Source: Cololabis saira (lineage: Eukaryota > Chordata > Actinopteri > Beloniformes > Belonidae). Taken from it: a stretch of DNA of 64,000 nucleotides. A program made the translations under genes and the position numbers. The stretch spans positions 25,603,090 through 25,667,089 of the forward strand of contig NC_084591.1 of the NCBI RefSeq assembly GCF_033807715.1, in the 5' to 3' direction. Shown one piece after another: positions 1 to 24,600 of this stretch (the stretch's first letter is position 1; every line of letters starts with the position of its first letter). Under the pieces are notes generated by a model. That model worked only from the letters and a program-made list of their open reading frames with translations. It ran no database searches and was not told where the DNA came from.

Positions 1-1771
1 AGCTCCCATATGTGTCAATCAATATACTGTCTTCCCAATTACCACGTCTGACTGAGTCCCAGCAGACCGGTGCGCTCGGAAATGAACAACAATACCGGCA
101 CACAGCAGGCTTTTTTGTGATAAGAGCAACTCAACTGCCGTTAAAAGGTCTTAAAGATTGAATGCAGATATGTGAAACTGACCTATTATCAACATGACAC
201 AACCAAATGTAAAGAGGGAGGCAAATAAAGGATAAAACAAACTGCAGTAAACCAGCTGCATTTGTATACAATGTTTATGTTAATTCAAAGAATCTGCACA
301 CCGTCAAGGATCGAAAGTATTCCTTCTAGTGGTTTTCCTCCAGTGCCCTTAAATGTAAGCAAAAGGTTTGCCAAAAACATTAACTTTCCACATTCATTTT
401 CCAACAGCTTAGTAAAAGCAAATAGCTTCTGAATTGGAAAACTGTCCAAAAATAGCCTCATGTGAAATTCCCACAAGATGATGCTGATAGGTCATTATTA
501 CTCATCTGAGACTTTACAAACTCAACATGATCAAAACAATGAACCTCGTAATGCTAATAATAGTAATAGAGTACTGGACATGAGTCAACACATGACAAAT
601 GTTGCACCATATCTCATGGCTCTCCTTAAAGATTGTAGCGGAAAAAAGACTATTTCAATTATCTATTTATGGATTGCTTTAAACAGATTATTGTACTATG
701 GCTATATGGTTAAAAATGAAAGCTAAACATTTTAGGATTAACATTTTAAAACTCATCAACTGGCCCATATGTCTCAAGTTCTTGTTTGAATATTTGCTAC
801 TAACACCAAGATATGCAAAGTTTTAGATTTCAGCCCATATTAAATAGTGTGGATGAGGTAACAGTCAGAGGATTACTTGATAATGCAAAAGCAAAAATTC
901 ATTTTAATGAAGAATTATATTTCTTATGGATACAATACACAATACCCAATAAATACCCAAAAACCCAATACCCACTAAGTGTTACACTGTTTTTGGACTA
1001 GATTACTATATTCTGTATATTCTTCTCCTTAAAAATCTTTCCAAAATACACATAGTGAAGAAAAAGTATAACAGAGTCAGCTGCAAATATTAGAACGTTC
1101 TGCAGTTTACTATATAATTTTATGTTTGCTTGGTATAGAAAAACATAGGCTAATGTTAGCAACATTAGCAGTATTAACCCTGGTTTGGAGACATGAAATA
1201 GTAGTTATATTCCATAAAACAAATACATTTTTATTATCCTAAAGCTATTAGGTGAAGAAAACATGTCTTTGCTTCTCAATCAAGAAAACAAAGGTTAGCT
1301 AATATAATCAACCACAAAACCATTAACACTTACTAAAATTAGAGGCCTTTTAAATTTGCCCATTTCTATGTGTCAATGTCCACAAAAGCTTGATGTAAAG
1401 CATGTGTGTTAAAAAACTGTAACTAAACAGAGACAGAGGACAAACATCAAGACTGGATGGTTCTGAAATAGTTAACTTTGTGCCGCTCTCTCCTCATTAA
1501 GTGTCTGTTTGTTGGTTTCTTTTTAATCATGGTCACTTGAAGAAATAGTAACCAAGACAGATTCATTAATGCTTGACTGATTTCACTCAATGCATTATGG
1601 ATGAAGTAAACAAATGCTGAACATAATGTCAATCAAAGCATAAGTAGGGACTTGCTTCTCAAACAGCATCTTTGTGCTGAGCATGAATAAGTCCCTCAGA
1701 GTGGAACCACGGGAGCCCGTATTCTCAGCAGAGCGCCGGAATGCACAGAAAACCCGACGATCCTACAAGCA

Positions 1772-1816
1772 GGCCTGGAGACGGGCCTGGAGACGGGCCT
1801 GGAGACGGGCCTGGAG
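1772..1816. repeat. 12-bp minisatellite, about 3.75 units
   Basis: GGCCTGGAGACG repeats nearly four times in tandem; the open frame over it reads repeated Arg-Arg-Ala-Trp and is not taken as a gene. Confidence 0.9.
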
Positions 1817-3834
1817 CCAAGTCCCAAGTAGCAACGGGGCAGAAAGAGAGAGCAATAATTAACATGTAGCTGGAAACAAAGTTCCTCTATGGCTAAAAGG
1901 ATTCGCTTTCTTGCACTATTCTAGTGATACAAAAAACTATTTTGTTTCTCTGCATAAGCTGTGACATCAAATAGTATGTACTGTTTCAGTCCTATGGTTT
2001 AATGTATCAAGAAATAAATTAAAAATGAAAAAAATTATCTGGTCCTTACCAGGTATTAAAACTAGGAAGATCAAACCTTGGATAAACAAAGATTATGACA
2101 TATCAAATAGTGTCAATATTTGTTTCTCCAAAATGCAGAAGCACTTCAGTTCTTTGTATTTTAACCAGTTTTGTTGAATCATCACCCTTCTTCCACCCTG
2201 CTTAACAACTGGTATATTTGTACTGGTAACTTTTAACAGCAAAAACAACAAAGATTATGTGAATTATGGCCAAAAAAGCCCAGCTTTGGCAGAAAAGATA
2301 ATTGGTTTAAAATGCTTGCCATTTGTTGAAGTTATTCTTTTAACATTTTAATTTCTGGAAACAAAAATATATAATTAGCTTTTTTTCTGCTTCTGCATTT
2401 TGGTTAATTTTTATTTCTTAAATTGTGAGACAAAAGAATACATTGTGCTGTTGCTGAGTTGGAGTTTTTATTAGTCAGATTTTAGGTAGTGGTGAAGACC
2501 ACATGACTTTTTTGAAAAAATAAAACAATTATACCCAGATGAGTAAAACAGAATAGAAAGAGGATGTACTTTCTTTTTGACAGGCTGTACTGGAAAATAT
2601 AAAAAACATTTCTCTTGGTGTCATTTGAGGCTCATCAGAAAAACAGACGAGGGTACAGTCCAAAGAAAAGCGATGATTAACTGCAAACAATATGAGCTTT
2701 TGCAACAACGCAGCATTTTACTTAGAGCAAGAAATAGTGGAGTCACAAACTAAGCACATAAGGTGAAGAGTAGTGCTCCAATTATTCTGTCCTGGTGAGC
2801 TGTGTGAATCGCAAAAGAGGTGGAATTGTGTAACATTTCATTCTGCTGATGTTCCACCTCGGGAGGTAGTAACACACCATCAAGGGGATTGGTGGCATTG
2901 CAGAAAGGAGTGATGAGGCCGTGAGGATGGCTGCAAACCCTGTGCAGAAGATGAAACTATTCCAACAATGGAGACGGTGAGACATGGCCCACTGGGCGTC
3001 TGTGGTTAAGTTTTTAACCACAGTGGTTGGAGAGGCGAAGCAGGCCTGGACACGCCGTATTTTGAACTTTGACACTTGCCTTGGGGCACCATTTACTCAC
3101 CCTGCTGCGGTGCTTAGCAACCTGGAGGAGCTTCCCACAGCTACCGCCTGACAGCCATCTCCCTGACACTGACGCTCCCTCCTCCAGCTGCAGTAACGTG
3201 GCAAACTCCATCAGTGATGGGGAAACTGAAACCAGCAGTGCTGCGTGTTTCCTTGGCAACGACCAGGTAGAAACATTTTTATTTTTATTATTCAGTGTTG
3301 TATTTTAATCCTCACCAGCGGCCTGAGACATTATTGACTTGTTGCTGACATGTGGACTGAAAACTACAGGAAAGAGACTTTTCTTTTTTATGTCTTTAGA
3401 TCGTAGCTCAAAAACATCCACAGCAATAAATCTGCAGCTGTTGACAAAAACACTGGAGAGTCAGTGAACTGATGGGACAGCTCCTGCACAGTACAGTATA
3501 TAAACACCTGATAATAATCCAAGAACAAACCAGGGACTTGCTGTAGTAAATAAGTGAAGCTCTCACAGCATGCTGCAAATAGTCCTGGTGATGTTTGTGG
3601 TTTGTATGCACATCAGTTTTTGTAGTGATGATCAGGCTATTTGCATTTCTTCCTCCTTTTAACTTCTCTTTAGAAAGAACATGCTATCAACTTTTATAAC
3701 CATTTTTGGCAACAATATGTATCAGAGCCTTGTTACTTTTTGATGGTTTCACTTTCCTCCCCAAGTAAAGATCTAGCCAGTAATTTAGTGCAGAGAAATG
3801 GACAGCTGAAGAAGCAGTCACCAGGCCTACAGAT

Positions 3835-3901
3835 CTCCATGTCTGTCTGTTGTTTTATAAAAACAACAGATAAATTATAAAAACAACAGATAGACATGGA
3901 G
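3835..3901. repeat. Inverted repeat, about 26-nt arms
   Basis: CTCCATGTCTGTCTGTTG... is answered by ...CAACAGATAGACATGGAG with a 14-nt spacer; about one substitution and one indel differ. The spacer itself repeats part of the arm (AAACAACAGATAAA). Confidence 0.85.
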
Positions 3902-4879
3902 ACTTTTTTTGTTGCAATTTTTGCCCACTGCCTGATTCCTTCATGTCTGACAGACTGATAGATAAATCAATCAAGACTAATCAGATTTTTTTCAGTTTTG
4001 GAGGTTCAACCCCGAAAACACTTCCTCTTGACGAAAATGTTTTCACTTACTGTAAATTAGTTTTTTGGCCACAGAAGTCCCTCCAATCGTAAATAGGAGG
4101 CTCCCTCTGTTTTCATCCAAGCACTGTTGCTCTTACTTCCTGGAACTTGAAGGAAACCCTTTGTGGTTCTCACACTAACTTACAGAGGAGCCTTGTTGAT
4201 TTATGGACAGCTCAATAGCTGCCTCTTTTTCAGCACAATCAACAGGATCTGATCTTTCCTACCGCTGCCTGCATGTATGGGAAGTCTGGCACTGAGTGGA
4301 AGGAGCAGTGGAGAAAACATGCTTCATAGCAGCTGACAAAATTCATGCTTAACGGAAGTGATATCCAAATGAATAATAAAGGGTGTGCACGGCAAGGAGA
4401 TGGAGGAGGAAGGTCCAAAGAGAAAACGAATTTAAACCAGTTCCTAGAACAATCTTTTTTTCTCATGAAAAGAATATTGTGAAAGCATTTTTCTTTGCTT
4501 TCACAATAGTATCAGCAGTGATCACTGCTAATCACAGTTTTGTTGGTACAAAGTTCGACATGATATTTTCATACATCCATGACCATAACACAGTCCTACA
4601 CTCAAACATGCACCAGACCCAATCACGCCGTACATGGCCAGAGGAGTTAGATGAACTGAACCGTGCAGATATGTGGGCATGTGTGTGTTCTGCAGCCGAT
4701 GTTGAGACCGGCTACAGCTGAGAGACTCAGTCAGCATCTCCGAACAGAAAATTAATAGCCCCTTTCAACCAGTACAGCGCCCACTCCTTGGAGCGTGCAC
4801 AGAGATGCCGCACACATGCACGCTCACTCCACCTCCAGCACCAACACTTGGCCACAGCACCTGCCAGCAGGAATATCCT

Positions 4880-5640
4880 GTAGTGTGATCATGCGGCTTG
4901 GGTTTTCTGATGAGTGCTCCTCCCTTTGTTAACCATCGTCCCCATCGATGGGGCGAGGTGTTTATGAGTGTGCACAGAATAGTAAAAAACAGTTTCCCCC
5001 TTGCTTCTGCGGCCGTGAAACCGCGCACAGCTCCTATGTCAGCTGTGACACCCCAACGCCCCGGGGGCTGCATTGTGCATGCGGCGTACCGGTGCTGATT
5101 GGGAAACCGGTGAAAAAGGAGAGCGGCACTAACCTGAGTGGAGACCGTGTCCAGAGAAGAAAACTGAAATCCACCGTTAGACTCAAGGGAAGGGACCTCT
5201 CCCTCCTCACTCAGCGCTCGGTGCACACCGAGGTTCAGACTCGTGTTAAACTGCTGTCTCACTGCATCCTTCCTCTCTTCTCTCCCCTCACCCCCCCTCC
5301 TCTCTCTCTCTCACACACATACACACTTGGTGACTGTTGGGCTCGGCCTCTCTTGCTGTCTTTCTCCTGCTTCCCTACCGTCGTGGCTCTGTCTTTCTCT
5401 CTACGGCAGGGCAGATAATCACATTCCTGCGGAGACGGGGCATATGGCGGGGGGGGGGGGCGACACTCAGCCCCAGAGTAAAGCTTCCTCTGTGTGCGAG
5501 TGTGGGTGTACATATGCCCGTGTGTGTCGCATGGACAAGTAGAGCCATTGTGTCGGCCGAGGGGAGGGCCAGAGAGAGGGGAAGAGGCCAATGGCCACAC
5601 TCATCTGGTGTCCCTGCTACTGCTGCTGCTGCTGGCTAAA
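4880..5640. promoter_or_regulatory. GC/CpG-rich patch, possible promoter and 5' exon
   Basis: This segment is markedly more GC-rich than the flanks, with CpG clusters, CT-rich and G-rich tracts. On the minus strand a stretch from about 5260 ends in CTCAG/GTTAGT (exon edge at 5134), which could be a 5' UTR or first exon. Both strands are open over long distances because of composition, so coding status is undecided. Confidence 0.3.
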
Positions 5641-5898
5641 AGAAGACAGGGGTGCTGAGCGTGACAAAAACCTCTCCCCCCCTCCACTCAACAACCCCCG
5701 ACTCCAGGAATAAAGCTTGGGGGGAGAACAGAAGGATAAATGATGGCCAACTGATATACATGTTACAAATTGTTGCATAGTTTATAGGTTTTGTATTGAG
5801 CCATAAAACCACAAATATCTTTCTTCATTTCCCACAGTTGTCAACTTCATACTCACAAAGAGAAGTCAAATGTAATTTCGAGGAGCTGGAAGTAAAGG

Positions 5899-5933
5899 CC
5901 CTTTTCTCCTCACGTCACGTGAGGAGAAAAGGG
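5899..5933. repeat. Perfect 35-nt palindrome with CACGTG core
   Basis: CCCTTTTCTCCTCACGT is followed by one C and then ACGTGAGGAGAAAAGGG, a perfect inverted repeat of 17-nt arms with a 1-nt spacer. CACGTG, an E-box, lies just right of centre. Confidence 0.95.
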
Positions 5934-6065
5934 AAATCAAAAAGTGAAATCAGTGGCTGAATGCTGAGAACTCTGAGACTTGTGAACAAAAATGTTCGTC
6001 TTTGAAACAATTTCTACCATGGACGGAAGAAAGACAGAATACAGTCAGCAAGTGTGAGTTAAGCT

Positions 6066-6609
6066 TAGGGGTGTAACAATACACTAATCTTACGATACGG
6101 TACGATACACGATATTGAGGTCACGATAACGATACGATACGATATTATAGCAGTATTTTTTTAACAACCTTGAATGAGGAACATATGACTGGAAAAAATG
6201 TCTTTTATTTGAAAGACACAAAATACAAAACAATGCTGTGTGTTTGCACTATTGTTACAGTTTGTAATGCTTTATAACTGTTTAAGTTTTAAAGAGAAAG
6301 CCAGGCCAACCATTTTCCACAAACTGAACTCAAAGTAAATGTCAGGTTTGCATTATGCATCTTCAGTACAACTACAAATATTTTGCCACAAACTGAATAG
6401 TTTCTCTCATGTATGATTTGACTTTTTTCTTTTCCAGAAATGTAACAACTAAAATTAAATAAATAAATAAAAGTAAATAAATACATAGTCAACACAATAG
6501 ATTAATATTAATAACCTGATATCACGATACACTTTGTCACCTCCACGACACGTATTGTGACGTTTTTGTATCGCGAAATTTTGTGGCACGAAATATTGTT
6601 ACACCCCTA
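6066..6609. mobile_element. Non-autonomous hAT-like element, 544 bp
   Basis: Ends are inverted repeats TAGGGGTGTAAC / GTTACACCCCTA with perfect flanking 8-bp duplications GTTAAGCT (6058-6065 and 6610-6617). Eight-bp target duplications are the hAT hallmark. The interior is rich in GATACGATA-type repeats and has no transposase. Confidence 0.88.
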
Positions 6610-6617
6610 GTTAAGCT

Positions 6618-19370
<12,753 letters not shown>

Positions 19371-19418
19371 AGATGCGAAACTGTTTTAACAGCCTCCAAA
19401 CATTATCTCCAGACTCAC

Positions 19419-19521
19419 CTGCTGATTCCCGCTGCGCACTATCCAGACTTCTTTGTTTCCTACGAAAAGCCACTCTGTTGAAGCCTTCCATTTTTTCCTC
19501 ATTCTCCGACCCCGCAGGCAT
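19419..19521 (-). CDS. Candidate first coding exon of an unidentified gene
   Basis: The ATG at 19521 (MPAGSENEEKMEGFNRVAFR, then RKQRSLDSAQRESA) runs 34 codons plus one base to a consensus CAG/GTGAGT donor. A second ATG at 19491 has an excellent Kozak context (AAAATGG). The exon lies in a locally GC- and CpG-richer patch (about 19.4-19.66 kb). Further exons would be toward position 1, but I could not identify any. Protein not recognised; no function proposed. Confidence 0.35.
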
Positions 19522-19937
19522 TTGGATACTGTGGATACAAAACCAGTCCAAGTGACTGCAAATAACTCCGTTCCTGGCGAAAACGCACCCCCCCTTTTAC
19601 GCAGCAAATCCAATTGCAAGTTCAGCTGCGCGGCGGCGCCACATGACAAGTCCCGACGATGCTTCCGCCTCAATAAGTGATCAGTAAGTCATCTCAACCC
19701 GCAGGAGACTCCAAAACACACTTGTACACATACAATCCGGCGACAGTTCACGGTGACGGATGTTTGTCACCTGGATGGGGGAGTTCCCCGCTTACCTCAG
19801 TGGTCTGGGGAGGAGCAAGCAGATGTTTATGCAGTGTTTATAAGATGCTCCTACACAAGTGTGCAAACGAGAACGGCAAAGAATAGGATTGAAAAAAAAA
19901 AAAAAACTTGTAAGTTTAAATGATTTAATACCGTAAT

Positions 19938-20639
19938 ACGGAAGAGTATTGGGGCCAGGCAGGAGAAAAATAAAAAAATATTTTAGAGGAGGAAGATTTT
20001 TTCATTATGCACTTTGAGAAAAAAGTCAAAATGTCAAGATTAATGTTGAAGTACAATTTTGAGAAAAAAGTCGAAATGTTGAGGAAAAAAGGCGGAATTT
20101 TTACTTTATTTACGAAATTTTATTCTTGAAATTGTATTTCAACATTATTCTCAACATTTCGACTTTTTTCTCGAAATTGTATTTCAAAATTAATCTCGAC
20201 ATTTCGACTTTCTTCTCGCCATTTCGACTTTTTTCTCGCCATTTCTGTCAGGGTTTGACATTCCCCCCAGCCTTTCAGTTTCTGATTTGCCCCGCCTGTG
20301 TCCCATCTGCCCTGATTGTCTGCACCTGTGTCTCGTTATCCCCTGTGTTTATCTGGTCTTGTCATTCCCTTGTTCCCTGTCGGTCCGTACTGTGTTATCC
20401 TCCATGTCTCCTGCCTGTTTTGCTCCAGTCTTTTTTGATCCTGCCAAGCAGCGCTTTGTTTTTGCCTTTTCTGGAATAAATCCTTGGTTTTTGCAACTCC
20501 TGCCTCCTGCTCTCCTGCGTTTGGGTCCACACCATACACCAGACGTGACAATTTCGACTTTTTTCTCGAAGTGCACAATAAAAAAAAATCTTCCCCTCTC
20601 AAATATTTTTTCTTCTGCATGGCCCTAATACTCTTCCGT
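19938..20639. mobile_element. Foldback MITE with long inverted repeats, interrupted by a solo LTR
   Basis: Both ends share ACGGAAGAGTATTRGGGCCA and a further 60-plus nt of similar sequence (…AGAGGRGGAAGATTTTTT…, GAGAAAAAAGTCRAAATGT) in inverted orientation. A 3-bp AAT duplication flanks it (19935-19937, 20640-20642), though this is short and uncertain. No coding capacity. A 305-bp insertion lies in the right half. Confidence 0.75.
20246..20550 (+). mobile_element. Solo LTR candidate, 305 bp
   Basis: Begins TGTCAGGG and ends ACGTGACA (TG...CA), with 5-bp duplications ATTTC on both sides (20241-20245, 20551-20555) and an internal AATAAA (near 20475). These are the features of a long terminal repeat left after recombination. 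No internal retroelement genes are present. A short TIR element with 5-bp ends is the alternative. Confidence 0.62.
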
Positions 20640-21684
20640 AATTTAAAGATTACCTAACGTTTGTAACTTTAAGGAACAGACTAAAATGATATAACATTTT
20701 TTCTTTATGATTGATAAGTGAGATATTTCAATCAATAGCTTACTGGAAACACATTTACTGCAGAGAAATGTTATGCATCCTTATTATTGTTGATTTATCA
20801 AGGTTTTAATGACTTCCATATCTATTTCCCCATCTAAAGAATATTGGAACCAGACTATTAATATCACTGCAAACATCTGTATGGGACCGCCTAGTTAAAA
20901 AAGAGTTTAATCTGTGTTTGGATCTGAGGGAACTCACATTAAATACTGACTTTTGCTTGCGTGTTCTGAGCATTTTCTGCTTTTATTTTGTGTTTATCTC
21001 CTTGACGTGGAGTTGACCAATATGGATTTTTCCTTGGCCTAAGCCTGATTATACAGAAATGGCTTTTTCAAATCAAATCCAACTGCTGGCAAGCACATCC
21101 ATGTGGGCCCTGTCCCGGTAAAAAAGTGAGTGACTTGGGTACAAAGGGAAAATTAAATAGGCGAATGGCACAGATCCCATATAGTTTAAGTATCATCTGG
21201 GCAAAATACAACATTTAAAGTGGCTCACAACATTTCATCATAGTTGTCCTAAGACAAGAACGCATATTGACTAGAGACTCCATGAGGGACACAAGCGGAT
21301 TAAACAGGCATGGGATAGGAAGGGGGCCATATTCCATATTGTTCCATAGTTTAAGAAAAATTAAACAGTTGGACCTTACTTAAAAACCCAGTAGATCCCA
21401 CTCAGAGTCCATATGGCCAAATACATGCAGGACTACCATGGGACCTGAGGACAAACCCACATGGGACCCTTTTTGCAGCCCATTTTCAGCTCATATGAAG
21501 TCTGCATATATAATGTGGGTACCATTCCTCTTTACATCTTAATGATTATGGTCAAACCTGTGTATCACTGTTTTTCTTTCACAATGCCAACCAACTTATC
21601 AGTTGTCTCACACAGCATTTAGTTTAGTTTATAGTTCATGAAACAAACCACAAAAACCACAAAACAGACATAAAGGACAAGTCT

Positions 21685-21690
21685 TTTATT
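21685..21690 (-). terminator. Candidate poly(A) signal AATAAA, bicd1
   Basis: AATAAA on the minus strand is followed about 20-45 nt downstream by a T/G-rich stretch (TCTGTTTTGTGGTTTTTGTG), the usual arrangement of a vertebrate cleavage and polyadenylation site. Confidence 0.4.
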
Positions 21691-24600
21691 TGCTTGTGAA
21701 AGTAATTTAACACCATTTCGAATGGCTGAAAAACACCTACTGTAGTACAGTATACAGATAGCATTCTTTAAAAACCTTCTCAGTCATTGAGTTAGTCCCG
21801 CCATCCACAGGCATGTTGTGCAAACAAACCAAGAGTGTTAGGTCACCGATGAGCCAGCATGGATTCAGAGGCTTCTATTGGACCACAAATGTTTCATCAC
21901 TCTGTAGTTGCAAAAGTAACCAAGAACACTGTTGACAAAGGCAGATGCAACACGTGTACGGACACATATGAAGCAGGGAGTGACAGTAGTAGGAAGTCAT
22001 TTCAACAGTAATAGTGGCTATGTAGTGTAAGGTTGCATATCCATCTGGCAAAAAAGTACGAGAGCAGTGGCGGGAGTTTTAAGCATTAGATATATAAGGA
22101 GTTTACATGAAAGGTACTGAAAGATGGGACTCCGCTTATGTAGGAAATGTCACAGATTAAGTTCATATGAGCGTTTCAAGGAGAAACAATATCCCAATTT
22201 TGTGACAGGAATTGGACAGTATCTCAAAACTTTGGGTCATTTCTGCTTTTTTTTTTTTTTTAATCTGTCTTGATAGTCTGCTGGTTAGCTCGTGATGACA
22301 GATACGGTGAAAGATCCGTCTAAATCTCATACAGACAGTCTATGACCAGTGCGACTGTATTGCTCGAATGCATAGTGCATAATTGTGCTTGTACAGTACC
22401 GCATTCTGTGTGGAGGAAGCTAAACGAAGAGATGATGTGACAAAAGAAAAGTGTAGCTCAGAATACTAAAAATGTCTGCTTGAATGATATTTCTGCCCGT
22501 GACATGGAAACTAATCATGGTGATGAACGTGCTCTGGGATCTTGCATGGTATAGTGGCAGAGAGGAAGACAGAAAGACTGAATATACATTATGCATTGAA
22601 TACAATGTTATCGTAACAGCCACATTTACCTTACAAGAGGCACGCCTTTTCTTTAATAACGGGTAAGACAAAAAGAGGTCAGTTCACTCCGTGGTCACTT
22701 AAACCTGTGCAATTCAAAAGGCAAAATAAAAAAAAGAGACCATTAGCTAGTTCTGGTCTCTCATTCATCCCGGCCTCAGAAGAGACCTGAGCTATATAAC
22801 AAATGCAAACACATCTCAGAGTCAGTAGTAACATAAATAATGTAAACAAAAAGCAGTATAAAACATACTTAACGCCAAAGAATTGCAAATAAATCATAAA
22901 AAAACGGTAACAAAAAGAATGCCTCCCAAGAAAGACTAATGAAAGAATGGTTGTTGTAATCCACCCACGACCACAAAAATAACAAAAAAAAGTCTTGTAA
23001 TCAAATGTCAAATACCTTCATCAGTCTGTTGGAAATGCCAAACACATTGTTCTCCAACATTCCTACGTAAAAATGTTGTATAGTTAATTTATGGATGGTT
23101 ATACTTTAAAAAAAAATCTATTATTTTCAATGCGATATATTATGGTTAGGCAAGTATTAAAAACAAGGTTGTCAATAAAGTTTTCACGTTCGCTTTGTTT
23201 CTGTAAAATAGAATAAAACTGGCAATGCAGTGTATGTGCTAAAACATCTGTCACCACTTACATCTTTGTCACAGCAGGAAAACAAGTCTTCTGTTCTGTC
23301 TCGCAGAATGACACAACTCCCCCAACAAAACACACAGGTAAAAAGTAATGCCAGAAATAAATAACCAACAATGTAAATAAACCATCAATAAATAACACTT
23401 TGAATGGGGGGGAACGATTCCAGTGCATTGTCGGCAGCATTTCTGCCATGGTTTAGTCCTCCCTTGTTTCTGTGACGGGATGTCACGGGTAGAGGAGGCG
23501 AGTGCTTCCTGCTCCAACCTTCTGCGGCCAAGGTAACCGGGCCAGAGCCGGACCGTGCAGCGCTCGGGGGGGTGGGGTGGGGTGGGGGTTTGGCGGCAGA
23601 GTCCAGTAAGCACCAGGTTGGATCGCTGTGGGGACTGGGGGGGGGGGGACCCTCATTCCAGAGTGTCTCTGCAGGACTCCTGCCGGACCGAGGCCAGGGT
23701 GTGTGCTGGGGGAGGAGGAGGGGAGCGACACCAAGTCAGGTGCCAGGAGGTTGGGGTTGGTGGACCAGGCAATTACGTGGGTCGAAGGGAGAGAGAAGGC
23801 CGGAGCTCCTGTACAGGATCGGTTGACGCTCCTTAAGTTCTGCCGCATATTTATGACTGAAAAAAGAAAAGGCAGAAAGAGAAGAGAACAGGAGGGACAA
23901 AAGAGTTTGTGAAACAGACGGGTGACTTATGGGTTACAGAAGAGAAGAAACACATAAAGCAATAGTTCTTCACTGAAAATGCAACAAAAGTGCAGCAGGT
24001 GACAAGACAAACTTCTTATGTGGCTTCATAAAGGAATAGTTCAACTTGTAAGGAAAAACAGTGAAGAGTTAGATAGATCCTGTATGTTGGTTTTTACAGT
24101 ACATTGGATGATCACCAGCAGCTGCTCTCTGTTTGTATGAATCGGATAAAACCAATGCAGACTTCTGGCTGGGAGTGACAACAAATTGCCATGGTAACGC
24201 TGCATCTTTCTTTTCTACGGATTGAGCGCATCAAAGCCTAAACTTGTGCACTTTTGAGTAGCTCTGGTGGTGGATTAGGTTTTTCCAAGAGGTCAAACTG
24301 TTCCTTTCAAACCACTTCAAATACAAATAAAAAAGCTTCTCAAAGTATCTGGTAATACTAAACAGAGAAAGACAAAGCAACAGATTAGTCAGCAGCTGGA
24401 TGAATGTCTCAGTTTGCTCCATAAAGAATGACACCAGTTTTTATTGCAACGACACCTCAACACCTTTTAGTCTGTGCCTGCATGTTCACCACTGAATTTA
24501 GCATCTAAGCTAATAGCCTGTCCTTACAGTGGACACGTTGTTATTGATGATGCATATTAGAGGTATTGGCTAACAAATATGGGTTACAGTTGGATAAAGA

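Larger units (their letters stand above)
1..4740. other. No identified gene
   Basis: AT-rich sequence without recognisable protein families. It includes a 12-bp minisatellite (1772-1816), an inverted repeat (3835-3901) and a GC-richer patch open on both strands at about 3090-3270. Short ORFs such as 2782-3075 (-) have no recognised domain. Confidence 0.6.

Noticed and set aside
2782..3075. 97-codon minus-strand ORF with hydrophobic stretches
   Set aside because: Superficially membrane-like (SFIFCTGFAAILTASSLLSA), but there is no recognised family and no clear splice acceptor.
4765..5262. 165-codon minus-strand ORF
   Set aside because: Lies in a GC-rich patch open on several frames; no domain. 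Kept only as a possible promoter/5' exon.
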